A DNA stretch of 64,000 nucleotides from Zonotrichia leucophrys gambelii (taxonomy: Eukaryota > Chordata > Aves > Passeriformes > Passerellidae), in contig NC_088171.1 in the NCBI RefSeq assembly GCF_028769735.1, positions 92,550,912 to 92,614,911 on the forward strand, in the 5' to 3' direction. The position numbers and the translations under genes were made by a program. Of this stretch, positions 11,401 to 23,614 are shown one piece after another (the stretch's first letter is position 1; the number at the start of each line of letters is the position of its first letter). Below the pieces are notes generated by a model, which saw only the letters and a program-made list of their open reading frames with translations, had not been told where the DNA came from and ran no database searches.

Positions 11401-14400
11401 CATAAATGGTAGCAAGGAAGTTCCTGTGAATGTTTTTGAAGTTAGAGGAAGACCAAGGATGTGGAAGTTCATTGCCAGATAAAAAGGTGGCTTTAAGCAG
11501 GTATTTGATGCAATTAATTTAAATAAGAAAGACAGAGAGAGGCTGAAACATAAAGAAAACAGGTTAAAAATATTTGGATGAGCTAGGCCTATTTGGGGTC
11601 TGAAGGTCTGATGAAATTCACTCTAGAGCATTTTTAAAAAACAGTCTTTGAAATTTCATGCATATTTTTGAGAACTTGAATAAGGTGGTTCCAGAGGACT
11701 GCAAGAGAAAAGACTTTGAAATCCGTGAAGATATTAGAACAAACTACTGAACAACTAACTACAACATGTTGAAGGTGTTCAAGAGGCTGAGATTTTTATG
11801 TCAGAAGCCGATTCAGTTTATTCTGCTGGCCTTGTAAGAGGGAAGTTTTTACAATGGGGGTGGTGAGGCACTGCCACAGGCTGCCCAGAGAAGCTGTGGA
11901 TGCCCCCATCCCTGGAAGAGTTCAAGGCCAGGTTGGATCTGAGCAGCCTGGTCTGTTGGAGGTGTCCCTGTCCATGGCAGGAAGTTTGGATCTAGATGAT
12001 GGTCCAAGGGTCCCTTCTAACCCAAGAAGGGATTGTGTCTGTTTTATCTCCATGTTCACAAGGTTTTCTGATACTACTGCACATGACATTCTTGAAAGCA
12101 AACCCGGTTGTCAATTCTCTTTTTCTCCCTGCTCAGCCACGAGGCTCACTGGCTTGTTAATCACACTTGAAAAGAGTTCTTGTAGTTCTGCATGCAGCAA
12201 CAAGAGTGGTCATGAAATCAAATCTGACAGCAGGTTCTTCTACAGTGCTACTGCCTGAGAATGCTCTTTCAATTTTAGGACACATGAAATGCTCAGATCA
12301 TTTTAAGTAATACTGCCATTGCAGCAATCAAATTACAGATATGGGAAAGGTTTATTCCTGATGGAACCAACCTTCTCACAGATCATCAGGAGAGAGCACT
12401 GGCCAGCACCAGGGCATAACAGAGACTTCTCCTGAAGACAGAATGGTAGAACAAAGATCAAAAGATATTTTATACAGAAAGGATGGAACACCAGCAAACA
12501 TATCTGATTTCCAGCATGTCACAGTGTGTTTTCAAAATCCTTTATTTAAATGGATTTATATTCCTTTCTTGTCAGTTACCAAGATAAAATGTTAAAGGAG
12601 GAGATGTTCTTCCTTACCTAGGAACTTGCTTCTCTTTTTCCATATATTTCATCAATGCTGTATTACACTGTCTATCATATAAAAATCTTCCTGGTATTTC
12701 TTCAATTCAATGAAAATGACTAAAATGATTACTTGCACACAATCAAGTGATTTGCAAGAGGGACAAAAGAAGCCAAGCTACCTTGAAACATAAATGAAAG
12801 TATTCTGCTTCCTAGGAACAGTCCACTATTTCAAGATCCAGGGGTCCAGGAGCTTTGCCACAGAAAGCCACAGATATTTAATTTTTTAAGGTATTTAAGC
12901 ATTTTCTGCTTATCAAAATTCAGTCACAGGGCTGGTAAAAGTGTGGTGTAAGGAAAGAGATCTACTTCTTCATTAACAATACTCTTCAACTGAAATCTTA
13001 TTTGTTTACTTCATTTAAATATGGTCAGTGAAACTGTATACTGGATACAACGACAGAGATACAATAAATGCAGAAATTAAATTCTACTACCTTCTCCTAG
13101 AGTTGCAGATCTGGTTAAAGAGGCATCCTCCTGTCCTTTGAGTTGCCTTTTAAGTTCTTCTGCAGATTCAGAATGCAGCTGCAGGAAGTCCTTAATGGCA
13201 ACTGAAGCTTCCTCTTTAATGGGATTTATCATTCTCTGCAGAACTGGGATGTCTTCCTGCCGCACTCGCAAACACAACTTCTCCATCTCTCGCATGTTGG
13301 CACGGAGCTGCTGCAAGAGCATTAAGAGTTATTTTGTAGCTGACTGTGAAAACATCAGATGCCTTCAGTGCCTGGGAAGCACCTACTATCTTTATAATCA
13401 AGGGAGAAACACTTTTGAAGCCATCACCACCACTATTTTGAATTTTTCTGGCTGTCGTTTTTGTACTTTATCCACTTCTCCAAGTCAGTTTGTTTTATTT
13501 TGGGTTTCAATAAAGTATTTAACTTTAACTGAACTTTAAATTAATTCATTGTGTAATCGCTCAAGTTATTTCTGTTTCTCTGGTCAATTTAGGTCTTTGC
13601 CAAAATATTTACACAAGTTGCAACAAGTTGCAATAATATCTGAATAAAGTAAGTGAGTGCTTCTCAACATTTGCTTTTTTTATAATAATAAGCGACTATG
13701 GTGATCACAGGACCTCACGATACCGTCATTCATAACCCCCAACTACCCCAAATCTTTCATTTTGTGAAGACAATTTCAGGGACAAAGATTACTTTTTTCT
13801 TTTATTCTTTTTTTCAGATGAACAACAAATACACTTGTTTGATTGGAATATCAAATGTAATAAAACATGTAAATACTTCTTTAGTTACAAGCCTTCTGAG
13901 GAGATATAAACTGTTCACAACTAGCAAGAACTGTATGTGTACAGGCCTTTCACATGAGATAAATTCTTTCTGCATTAAAAATAAAGGGGCTTTTAATTGC
14001 CTGGGCTTTAAAAATGCAGACAAATTTTCTTTTCCTACAAATGAAAGGACGAAATTTACAGTTTAAATTACACCACTTACTGTTTTAGGACAGAGTTTTT
14101 ATCTAATTATAAAAAAAAAAAGGTAAAAATATATTATCTGCACTACTTTACAGTGACACAATAAATTCTATTCTTTGTCGCTTATTTACCAATTAATTTG
14201 AATACTCTTCTCACAACAGAGCAAGAGAATGGATTGACACCAATGAGTGGTTAGAAATAGAAAGGTTTTCTTCCAGAATACAAACCAGGTACAGATAACG
14301 CCTTAGAGAGGTAAAATTGACTATCTGGAAAAGCAGGATCTAGATGGAACTAATTTTATTTATATACACTAGTGGAATTAATTGCTTTCAGTATCAATAA

Positions 14401-17400
14401 AAAAATAGTAGAAAATATAATTAGAGAAGAAGGAAGGAAATTATTCAACAACCTGTTGCACAAGCTTCCAAAGAAAGAACTATTGATTCGTTAAAATCAT
14501 GTGGTAAATTACTAAGATTAGATTAGATTATACTGTATGCTTAAATTAAGAGTGCTATTAGCCAAATTAGGCTGCATTATTCAAAACTAACCTCAGGTAA
14601 AACCACTGATTGACAATTAAAAGAAAGAGAGACAAAAAAAAAAATCCCAACTGTGGAAGACACTGAGCTGAATTAGAAACATGGTAGCCAGGAACTTTCC
14701 TCATCCAATCCTCATCTCAGCCTACCTCCTGCTTCCTGGCATCTCCCCCCAAGTGAGCCCCTATGTACCCAGAAAAGGAGAATGTCACCACTTTCATACT
14801 GCACCACGTGCCAAAATTCTTGGTTTATAGAATCTTGGAATTTCATTGAAGTAACAAAATGGGGACTATCAAAACACAACACTCAATCACCTAATTTCTA
14901 GAACTATATGGAAGGGAATGAGGTTGATCATGCAGTTTTATTTCAGTAAAGAAAATTATTACTATTATCCTGTCTTTGGCAACAATGGAAAAAAAAAAAA
15001 AGGCATGTCAAACAAACAAAAACTAGTGAAACAGTGACAACAATGAGTTTGGGGTGAGATAACAATGGTTCCACAGTAGCTCCTTTTTCTTTTAAAGAAA
15101 AAGGAGAATTTTGCAGATGAAATTGAGTTAAAATGTAGTTCTGCTTGGGATCTGTACCATGGCAGCTGCTGCTGGGGCAAATCACAAGTTTGTGCAGTGA
15201 CCAACACAACACAACTGGCTGGTGGGAGTTTGCACAGATCCTGAACAGAGGCTTAAAGAGGTATGAAGTACTCACCCTAAAGAATGATCCAGATAATAAA
15301 TAATAAATAAATAAATAATAAATAAAACAGATCCTCACTTCCACTGCTCATTATTACCTTGCTAATCAAAGAGAAATATTTCTAAGCAAGAAGAAGGAGG
15401 AATCAGATGATGATATTAGCCTATTTAGTGAAATTTAATTTTAGTAGCTCTTCCTTTGTGGTTTTGAAGGGAGGACTTGTGTTCCACTTACTGTCAATTA
15501 AACAGAAGGTGAATGGATTCAGCCTAGCAGGAAAGTTCAGTCCTGCTGTGAGGAGTCACATCCCAGGAGCTCACCAGGGTGTAACATCACAAATGTTATG
15601 GATATGCAAATGACTGTGACTTCTTCTCATAATAATTTTAATGGCACTGAGTTTAATTTCTAGGTAGAGCATGAAAGTGTATCACTTTCATCTCAACTGT
15701 TTGCACTTTTAAAACCAAGATTATTTAGCAAGGAAGGTAATAAAAAATTCTCTTTTCATTTGTGGGGACTTCCGAGTTTTGCACTCTCCAAATTCAATCC
15801 AAAAGACACAAAATTTTTCTTTATAACAATTGTAATTTTGGTCCATTAACTTCCAAAATCAAACAAGAATCTTTGTTTCAAATGGCTTTCTCACAAAAAC
15901 TGTAGGAAAATAGAACTGATGAAAACCTTGGGAAGTTATCCCTTCAATGCATGATCCACTGTCCCTATATTATTTCTGTCAGTTGTTTATCTAATCTGGT
16001 CTTAAAACGACTTCTGCATGAAGAACTACAACCTTCTTCATACCTCACTGCCAGAATACAGTGTACTATAGCATTTCCTTATGTCTAACAGAAATCTCTG
16101 GCCTCAGCTTAAGCCAGGTATTTCTAGCCCTCTCTGTGCAAAACAGGGAAAGACAAGCCCTGTCCTCTTTGCAACCATCCTCTCTCGTTTGCAGACAGGC
16201 AGCATAATGCTCTTGGACGCTCTTTGGGCAAAGTAAGTGATCTCTTGATCTTTACCAGAAGTCCTGCTCTCTCAATTTCTGACTGCATTCAGTGGTCACT
16301 CCCTATTAATTTCACACCTTCCTTGGAAGTGTGGTGCCCAAACTGGACTATTCTACCTGGGATCCTATTACTGCTGACTGAAGAGACTGTGGGAGAGACC
16401 ACACTGACTGCCCTCCTGTTTATACATCTCACTAAGTTATCGGGCTTTTCTGGACCACGACCACACAATCAGTTAGTTCACTTCTACTCCATGTCCCTCG
16501 AGTCTTAAAATATTCTTGGCCTAGGTCAAAGGAACTCTGAGTTTAAGGACATCTTTACCCTGCAGATGGCCACAGGCTGCAATAATGCTCTGATTTTACA
16601 TGATCCTTCACTGAAACCACAAAGAACCTCCTGCAGAAATTAAGTTTTCTACACTACTCCTCATGCCCTCACAGCATATCTACACAGTATGCCAGAGAGG
16701 ATCATTTTAGAAATGTTACAGAAGACCTGAGCCATACAGCACCTTGAGCCAACAACCTGAGCTTTGAAGATTTATGCAAAAAAGAGCTGATCAGAAACCG
16801 CCTTTAACTTGTAAACCATTTTCAGCTAAACTAGAAACAATAAAACTGAAAAAGAAAAAATAGATTAACATTTTTCAAGCAGCTTTCCAGGTTAGAGTAA
16901 TACAGTGGAGAGACTATGTCAGCCTAAATATGCTTTGCAGAACAGAGTCTCTTTTTGTGGGCTGAATACAGACTAAAGCCAGACTGTTCATCCACTGCAT
17001 TTTTCTTTTTTTTTTTTTTGTTTAATATCTTATTTCCTCTCTAGTACCTGTGGCTTTTCTCTTCCTCTCACCACCAAAATGATCAAGGCAGTCCTTAGAT
17101 GTTACAACAAAATACTGCCATTTCACTGAAATTAGCTTAAACCTTGAAGTAATTAATTGTGTGGTACAGTCAGCATGTATGCAGACAAAGCCTAGAAAAC
17201 TGCAAATTCATGGATTGTCCCTAAAAATGAAAATATACAAGAGCACGTTCAGAAAAACTAATACATGATACACAAGAGCTATTTTCTCAATATTTTTGAA
17301 AGGGTCACTTCCTGCCCTGTGCAAGATTTATCTGTTTTCTTCACCTTCCTTCATAGAAGTTTTTAATGTGTCACCCAGTCACTTGAAGGCAGAGCAACAG

Positions 17401-20400
17401 ATTTACACTCATCTATACTTCTATTATAATTTTGACCATCATCAAAATTACAACAGAAGTAATTATTCTGGGTAAACTGAAAATTCAGAAAAATGGCTAA
17501 TTATGTGCACATGGATTAAATGTAGAATGGCTGTGCATATATTTGTCTAAAACCTGTGGCGGATGCCTTGGGTCAATATTGACTTAGGGATTCCTAATGT
17601 ATTTTTACAACATCTAATTTTGAGAGCAAAGTGTGTGCTGCAGAGAACATTTGGTATCACAATAATGAATCTGATTTCTTTGCAAACAAACAGATCACAA
17701 GTCCATCAGTAAACATTTAAACAGCTTACGGCAAACACATTCTACATGTCATATAATTTATTATCGAGTACTCCAGACTCCTAACTATTTAATTAAAACA
17801 AAGAGCCAGTCTGCTCTTCTTGCACGGACCCAGATACTTATTCTGCTCTCTGGGTATCAGAATGTGAACCACTTTAATGCATCTAGATCTGTACCCAGAG
17901 TTAGAAGCAATAAGCATTAAATAAAACCTAAGAAAATTTACTTTGACTGTAAAAACAGCAAGCTTTAGATTCAAGACAAATACAAATGTTTCTTGAGAAA
18001 TATAAGCAGTTTTCTTATTAAAACACTTAAAAGATCTAAAAATAACATCTTAAACACAATTATTTTTCTGTAATTATTGACAGATTTTTGTCTTGCTAAA
18101 TAAATGATACTGGTAACTTAAAGTTACAAGAGAAGCCTTTCCCACAACTCAGATATGAAAACAGATTAGAGAACAGACATAAGCAAATACATACTTACTA
18201 CACCACACCTGTTAAAATGACATTGTTTTAACAGAACTTCCACCTTTGGAAGCCTCTTTGAATATGAAGAATAAACTTGCATTAAAATTTCAAAAGTACT
18301 TGGTGAAAAATCAAAATATATTCAAACCTCCAATGAGCAGGAATATTAACTGGATTTTAAGTGTCACATCATATCACCTATACTAAAGAAAAAGTATAGG
18401 TGATATTCTATTCTTCAAAAAAGATGTAACTCCAGCTCTGCCTACTATCTAATTCTGTTATTCAGTCAGGATTAAGTTCTTCTTTCTGAGGTGAACCAGT
18501 TTTGGTGGTGGTGTTTTTTTTTTCATTTTTAGTTTGTTCTAATTTCCCACAGAGTCAGTAAGACACTGAAACAAGCATGGGAATTCACAGCATTAGAATT
18601 GTGAGCAATGGTTTATGACTAGGCCACCTGTGCTGGCAAATCCTGCTTGTCCACGAGCAGTGTAGGTCGTTTACAGTAGCAAAGACAGGTCCCTCCTCTG
18701 AACCACACCTGTGAAACCCACACAAGATGCCTCTCCTGGCCAACGCACATCTGTCCCCAGAACACTGGCATGCAGCTGTTACAGACACCAGATGCTACAT
18801 CTGCCTCAGCAAACTTTGTGCTGCAGATGTGGTCCTTGACGTTGTGGTCCTTCTGTACTGATAAAGTACTTTGCCTGTGTGCTATTTAGCTGATGTTTGG
18901 CTGAGTTTCTGCATCATTTTCATCAAGGCATTGTGTATTTTTAGAAGCAGTGTATGGTTCTCTGTGTGCTGAGTTATGGATGATGATGGGTGAAGTCACT
19001 GAAATGATGCCTGTGCTGACAAATGTGCTGGTATTTCCTCCTTGATGATATCATGTACCTAACAACAGATGTGCACACCAAACTAGTAGTCCAGATGTTC
19101 TCTGTCTGAAATCATGCTTTAAAATTAGCAGTATCCCTTATTGCAAGAGCTGTCTTCTAATTTAATAACATAAGAGGAAAGTTTGCAAAAGATCACAGTC
19201 TCCAAACTTTTGCTTTTTCAAGAACACGGAAACATTTCTGACCGTTTTTGCCTCATAGGACACAATTAGGAGATCCCTAACTTTTAAATGAAGTGAAACA
19301 AAACTGTGTGCTTGCTTGTCAAACCCACCTGTGAAGTGTATGTCTCTCTGAAGGCCCACCCCTGAGGTGACCAGAACTATGTCTGTAATTGAACCCCATC
19401 AGCAGCACAGCCACTTTCATATCCTTACCTGAACCGTTCGTCCTGCGTTGATGTGCTCTTCGTGCAGTCTGTCCCAGAGCCTGCATCTCTGATACTAAAA
19501 CAGAGGAAAAGGACTCCTCAGAATTGCTATTTTTACCAACTGGCTATGCAGAAAAAAAGCCACCTTTGGTAAATTATCACTTTAATTTTCCAAAACTGAA
19601 AGGTGAGTCATAAACAGTTCCACTGAAAAATTAGAGAGGTAAATAGCAATGTATTTTGTGAAAAATTTTGTACAATATATTTTACTGAATTACAGACAAC
19701 CAGGGTTTCAGTATCAGTTTTTAACACCCAAGTGATATTGCATCCTGACACTGCTGTGGCATAAATCACTTGGTGGGCAGTAGAACAAACGGTAGAAGAA
19801 GAAGAAAGGTGCGAAATAGTGGATAAACAGTACTGGCCATACAGGACAATGAGGTATCTGATACTACTGACATGGAAAATGGCATTCATTACACAATGCT
19901 GCTGTCTACATTTACACTGAACATTTCTATTTAGTTACAAACACAGCTGGAAGAACCATCAGGCCAGATCTGGCACCTCCATGAGGCTCCACTAACTTTA
20001 GTGGGAAACTATCCATACAGTACTTCCCATGGGACAGAGACCAGACCAACTATTACATTAGCAGAGAGCAAGTTTAGCAAAAGAACTGCATATTATCACA
20101 TATCAACCCTTCCATCAATCAAACAAATCAGTGCCTGCTACAGGCAGTTGACACAAATAACATAGAGACTTCAGCATGAAAAAGAGTAATAAAGTAATAG
20201 AAGTAGAAGCTGTGATTTCTGGAATGTGTGCTGAAACTATCAAAGAGTGTATTTACCACATTGGATATTAGAATATTTATTTAATTATTTAGATAAAAAG
20301 GCAAAATATTTACCATGATTTCTAAGGTATTTTTATGTAAAATCTAATTCCTCAATTTCTTAATAACCTTTGTTACCAATAAAAAACTTTATCTATAGCC

Positions 20401-23400
20401 TCTATCTTTCCATAACTATTTTCATAATTTTAGATACCACAGCAATAAGGACCATAAGTTACTCAGCTTCCTAAAATACAAGGAGAAATCTAAAGTTACT
20501 ACTTATTTTCAAAGCAAAAAGTTCTTTCATGTTAGGACTTTGTAGTGCTATGGAAGATAAAAGGTTTAGTGTTCAACAAAGTCAGATTAACGTCATTCTT
20601 CCAGGAAACAGAGTAATAATAACATCTGAATAAATTGCTATGCCATTAAAATTACTGACAGTGTTCTTTAAAATAAAATGGACAGAAAGCCCTGTATCAA
20701 CAGTAGATCTTCAAATTTAATCAAAAAGTACTGAAACAGGAATTTCTGAGGTTCTAGGGAAAAATCACCTATTTGACTTCAGCTGACTGTAGTACATTGT
20801 CCAAACAACTAATAATAAAAAATCCTGTTACCAGTTAAGAAAAATTCCTCAGGAAACCTTTACTGCTCTTCATAATTTCTTCTAGAGATGCTCAGCACAT
20901 TCATCTGCTTAAAATATTGTTCTATTACTTTGCTTTAAAATTCAGAATATGCTAGTGACGAGCCCAAAGAATCCAATGACTTAACACACTGACATTCACG
21001 TGGTCAGAGAATTCCTCCTTGTTGACTTCTCTCTGTCATGCCACACAAAGCAGGCCACACTCCTGGACAGTGTTCACCCTGGGGCCTCAAGGATAGTAAA
21101 GCTTGAGAAGAGATGGTATTGACATCATTTCTTGTGGAAACTGGGGCTGTTCAGACTGGAGCAGAGAAGGTTGTGTGGAGACCTCACTGCAGCCCTCCAG
21201 TATCTGAAGGGGGCCTACCAGAAAGCCAGAGAAGGAAACTTCACCAGGAGCTGTAGTGACAGGACAAGGAGCAATGGGCACAAATTGCAAGGGGGGAAAT
21301 TTAGGTTAGAGATTAGGAAGGAATTTTTTACTCTGAGGAAGTTGCCTGGGAAGGTCATGGATGCCCCATCCCCAGCAGTGTTCAAAGCCTTGGGCCTAGT
21401 GGAAGGTGCTCCTGCCCATGGCAGTGGGGCTGGGACTGCATGATCTCTAAGGTCCATTCCAACCCCTTAACATTCTATGATCTTGTCCTGAACAAATACA
21501 CATAAAACTAAGGGAAGTCCAGGAAGTAAAAACAGCTATGGTATCCTAACCTCTCATGTCAGGTCCAGGGAGATCCATAAAAATGGTCCAAGGGCTGGAA
21601 CAGCTCTCCTGTGAAGAAAGGCTGAGAAAGCTGGGATTGTTCAGCTTGGAGAAGGCTCTTGAGAGACCCTATTGCAGCCTTTCCATAAAGAAAGAGGGCT
21701 TAGGAGAAAGACAAAGACTTTTTACTAAGGCTGGCAGTGACTGCATAAGGGGCAATGATTTTAAATGTTTAGAGGGTAAGCTGAGAGTAGACATAAGAAT
21801 CTTTTTTCTGATGGGGCTGGTGAGGAAGTAGAAGAGGTTGCCCAGAGAAGTTGTGAATGCCCCAGGCCTGGAAGGCCTAGGCTGGATGGGCTTTGAGCAA
21901 CCTGATGTAATGAAATGTGCTCCCACCCCATGTCAGGGGGTTGGACTAGATGACCTTTAAAGCTTCTCTTCCAACTCAAATCACTCTATTGTCCCATATT
22001 TCTGTGCTATTTAATCATAATTGTGCTACAGCCAAATAGTTTGTATTCCACAACAAAAATATAAAACATTAGGTTACTCTCAGACACTCAGGAAATTAAT
22101 CTCTTTTGCTCTATGAATATTCTCTTGAGAGCCCTCTTTAGAAAGAAACTTTCATGCTTCTGCTTTGAATCCCTTCCACCTGTCCTTGAAAGTAAGCAGT
22201 GGACATGGAGAGAACTCAGAAGTTTGTCATAATATCTCCTGCTAAAAGTCCTTCAATAAATGTCTTACACAAACATCCTCACTCGGATAAGACTGCAGGA
22301 TACCCTAATTTCTCATTTTGTCTCACCTTGACATATATTCCCACCACAACAATGGTTCCTAGCCAAAGGTAAAAAGTGTTTCACACAGCATCTTTTAAAA
22401 CAGGTACAAGAAATGAAACTGAAACAATGAAATGAAAATTTTCTCTCTTGAAAGCAAGAGAGAGTGTCTTACAGCACTTTTTTTTTTGAAAGGATTGTTG
22501 CATATCACCAACAAAGTCTAGGGCAGTAAGCCAAACAAAATCTCCACCTTCCTGTACTACCAAGTACAGGAAGTGTAGTACCAATGTACTGCCAAGTCAA
22601 TTGCTGCTATCTAACAGAGACTTAGAGACATCTGTACCTCTTTTGGATACACATGCATTTTATTCCCTCTTGGAGTGAAAGGCCATCTAATCCATGGAAT
22701 GTGCTATAGAAAACAAGAATTTTCATAGGGAAAACATGGAAAAAAGAAGAATTACAGAGAACTTATTTCTTAAGGCTATAACTTTTAAGTCTTCCAAAAT
22801 GGTCATATAGAAAGTTGGACTCTCATATAGTTGAGAAGCAATGATGATGAATTTATGGTAGCCACTTCCTCTGGAAAGGTGTATTCAAGGTCAAATTTCA
22901 TTATATATTGATTTTATAGTTTCTTCAAACAGTGATTTAGAAGATTAATTGTTTGGACTATCTCTGGAACCTAAGGTTTAAATCAATATTCATGAAATGA
23001 GGTTAGAGATATTGGCTTCATCATAAGTAAATAATGTTGCTGCTCTAAGCAATTGGACATAATTAGTGATTTTTGCTTAAAAGTAGCCTGTAAAATAAAC
23101 AGAATCAAATTCTATAAAATTATCCTTTTACCTCTAGGGATGTTTGGTTTGCATGGCTGAAAGTTAATTTTACAAAAACTATTGAAGAGAAAATCATCAT
23201 GACAGCTCACAAAAGTACTGTAACACATTCATTATGGCTAAAATTCATGTAAAATATATAATATGTGAACTATCATACAAGTATTTCAACCAAACTACTG
23301 TTAACAGTGGTGTTTACTATAAATGTAAAGGCCTTTGTGCACACAATTACAAACACAGAACTTTCATCTTTAGCCAAATTTGAATCAAAGCTTTTTGTCA

Positions 23401-23614
23401 TCAACCTCTCATCAAAAACTCTACATAATCTTTCAGTGAGACTGCTTCTATACTGCAAAAATAACTACATTAGTAAAAAGTGAACACTAACCTTCTCAAT
23501 ATTTATTTGGTGTTTTCTTAACCTTTCCAAATCTGTTGGAATTGCCACTTTAATGAATTTCTGAATTGCAGGTTCGATTCGGCGGAGTTTAACTTTCTCC
23601 TCATCTTCAGACAT
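5194..23614 (-). CDS. STX17: STX17, syntaxin 17, complete coding region in seven coding exons (301 aa)
   Basis: STX17 is the Qa-SNARE that moves to closed autophagosomes and pairs with SNAP29 and VAMP8 to drive fusion with lysosomes. It also acts at ER-mitochondria contacts. Joining exons 23614-23492, 19494-19429, 13310-13091, 7980-7862, 7779-7729, 6196-6110 and 5433-5194 keeps the frame throughout and gives 301 residues (human 302). Visible parts: N-terminal Habc helices (about 1-120); LIR-type motifs WESL (171-174) and FSLL (188-191); Qa SNARE region (about 161-223) with the zero-layer glutamine near Q196; and two glycine-rich membrane segments (about 228-252 and 254-274) split by K253, forming the glycine-zipper hairpin. 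A basic RKKQK stretch and a short tail follow. The serine equivalent to human S202 is arginine. All introns are GT-AG. Confidence 0.97.
5434..7728 (-). other. STX17: STX17 introns 6110<->5433 (676 bp) and 7729<->6196 (1532 bp)
   Basis: Apart from the exon at 6110-6196, this stretch is intronic. No repeat, RNA gene or other exon was recognised. The sequence is moderately AT-rich and unique-looking. Confidence 0.6.
6110..6196 (-). CDS. STX17: STX17 coding exon 6 (87 bp, SNARE core)
   Basis: It reads SQQEKIDRIEEHVNSAA then ANVEEGTKNLGK, residues 194-222. It contains the zero-layer Gln (Q195/Q196 doublet) and lysines 218 and 222, equivalent to human K219 and K223. The acceptor is ATCTAG and the donor AAG|GTAGGG, both phase 0. 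Position 201 is Arg, where human has Ser202. Confidence 0.95.
7729..7779 (-). CDS. STX17: STX17 coding exon 5 (51 bp)
   Basis: It encodes DLVELSQLVTEFSLLVC, the first half of the SNARE heptads and the second LIR-type motif FSLL (188-191). The acceptor has a long T tract then GCAG, and the donor is TGT|GTAAGT. The last codon is Cys, where human STX17 has Asn (from memory). It is separated from exon 4 by an 82-base intron. Confidence 0.95.
7862..7980 (-). CDS. STX17: STX17 coding exon 4 (119 bp)
   Basis: The acceptor is CTCATTCAG|AA and the donor is GAAGGG|GTATGT. It encodes the linker from TLYNTEVKDG through RLPEIPQEENAAESWESLEG. It carries the first LIR-type motif, WESL, at 171-174. Entry with two bases completes a split Glu codon. 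Confidence 0.95.
7981..13090 (-). other. STX17: STX17 intron between coding exons 3 and 4 (5.1 kb)
   Basis: This intron is AT-rich, especially 8990-10350. The only recognised element is the degraded CR1 described separately (about 11.6-12.05 kb). Some AG-rich sequence from about 10.9 kb up to it may be an older part of the same LINE. Nothing else could be supported. Confidence 0.6.
11580..12045 (+). repeat. CR1 LINE 3' fragment, + orientation
   Basis: The stretch from about 11849 reads like the CR1 3' UTR. A 'ggtggtgaggcactgccac' run is followed by 'ggctgcccagagaagctgtgg', 'atccctggaagagttcaaggc' and 'ggttggatctgagcagcctg', ending 'cccttctaacccaagaagg'. Sequence upstream to about 11580 looks like decayed CR1, but its limit is unclear. 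It lies opposite to STX17 transcription. Confidence 0.8.
13091..13310 (-). CDS. STX17: STX17 coding exon 3 (codons 64-136 plus one base)
   Basis: It starts QLRANMREMEKLC after CTCTTGCAG and ends SATLGE plus G before GTAGTA. It carries the rest of the Habc region. The donor leaves phase 1, which matches the next exon's two leading bases. Confidence 0.95.
15294..15326. repeat. (ATAA)n/(TAA)n microsatellite
   Basis: About 33 bases are made only of TAA and TAAA units. It lies in an STX17 intron and has no sign of function. Confidence 0.9.
15930..16500 (-). repeat. Probable ancient CR1/L3-like LINE fragment, - orientation
   Basis: The order of phrases follows the reverse complement of old CR1 3' regions: a stretch on failing or small-group wording (16030-16180), 'gtggtgcccaaactggact' near 16333, and 'ctgactgaagagactgtggg'. 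It is heavily diverged, so family and limits are uncertain. Confidence 0.45.
18371..18406. repeat. Perfect 14-bp inverted repeat with 8-nt loop
   Basis: Arm 18371-18384 (atatcacctatact) is exactly complementary to 18393-18406, with loop aaagaaaa. It lies within an STX17 intron. Confidence 0.95.
19429..19494 (-). CDS. STX17: STX17 coding exon 2 (66 bp, codons 42-63)
   Basis: This exon is too short to show as a long ORF. It was found from the flanking signals TTTTAG| and CAG|GTAAGG. It encodes YQRCRLWDRLHEEHINAGRTVQ, read here in two halves: YQRCRLWDRLH and EEHINAGRTVQ. This matches the Habc segment that follows INIEK in the human protein. Phase is 0 on both sides. Confidence 0.96.
21130..21482 (+). 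repeat. CR1 LINE 3' end, + orientation (first of a pair)
   Basis: It runs from 'ctggggctgttcagactgga' through 'ggacaaggagcaatgggcac', 'agattaggaaggaatttttt' and 'ggtccattccaacccc' to 'attctatgat', the full sequence of landmarks in an avian CR1 3' region. This copy is fairly well preserved. Confidence 0.93.
21570..21992 (+). repeat. CR1 LINE 3' end, + orientation (second of a pair)
   Basis: The landmarks repeat: 'gaaaggctgagaaagctggg', 'ttgttcagcttggagaaggc', 'gggttggactagatgacctt' and a degenerate terminal 'tcactctattg'. It is independent of the copy 88 bases upstream, since the bodies differ at many positions. Confidence 0.92.
22548..22573. repeat. Perfect 11-bp inverted repeat with 4-nt loop
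   Basis: Arm 22548-22558 (cttcctgtact) is exactly complementary to 22563-22573, with loop acca. It is in an STX17 intron. Confidence 0.93.
23492..23614 (-). CDS. STX17: STX17 first coding exon (codons 1-41)
   Basis: It begins MSEDEEKVKLRR and ends HQINIEK, the start of the Habc domain. The donor is AAG|GTTAGT. The ATG has A at -3, a good initiation context. An in-frame ATG lies 16 codons upstream, at 23662, but the family's conserved start and the acceptor immediately before it (AG at 23617-23616) support 23614. A second acceptor with a better pyrimidine tract (AG at 23675-23674) would add 58 bases of 5' UTR. Confidence 0.96.

Larger units (their letters stand above)
13311..19428 (-). other. 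STX17: STX17 intron between coding exons 2 and 3 (6.1 kb)
   Basis: Mostly unique AT-rich intron. It contains an (ATAA)n microsatellite (15294-15326), a probable ancient CR1/L3-like fragment (about 15930-16500) and a perfect 14-bp inverted repeat (18371-18406). No further exons were seen. Confidence 0.6.
19495..23491 (-). other. STX17: STX17 intron between coding exons 1 and 2 (4.0 kb)
   Basis: AT-rich intron with two CR1 3' ends at 21.1-22.0 kb and a short perfect hairpin at 22548-22573. Otherwise no recognisable element. Confidence 0.6.
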
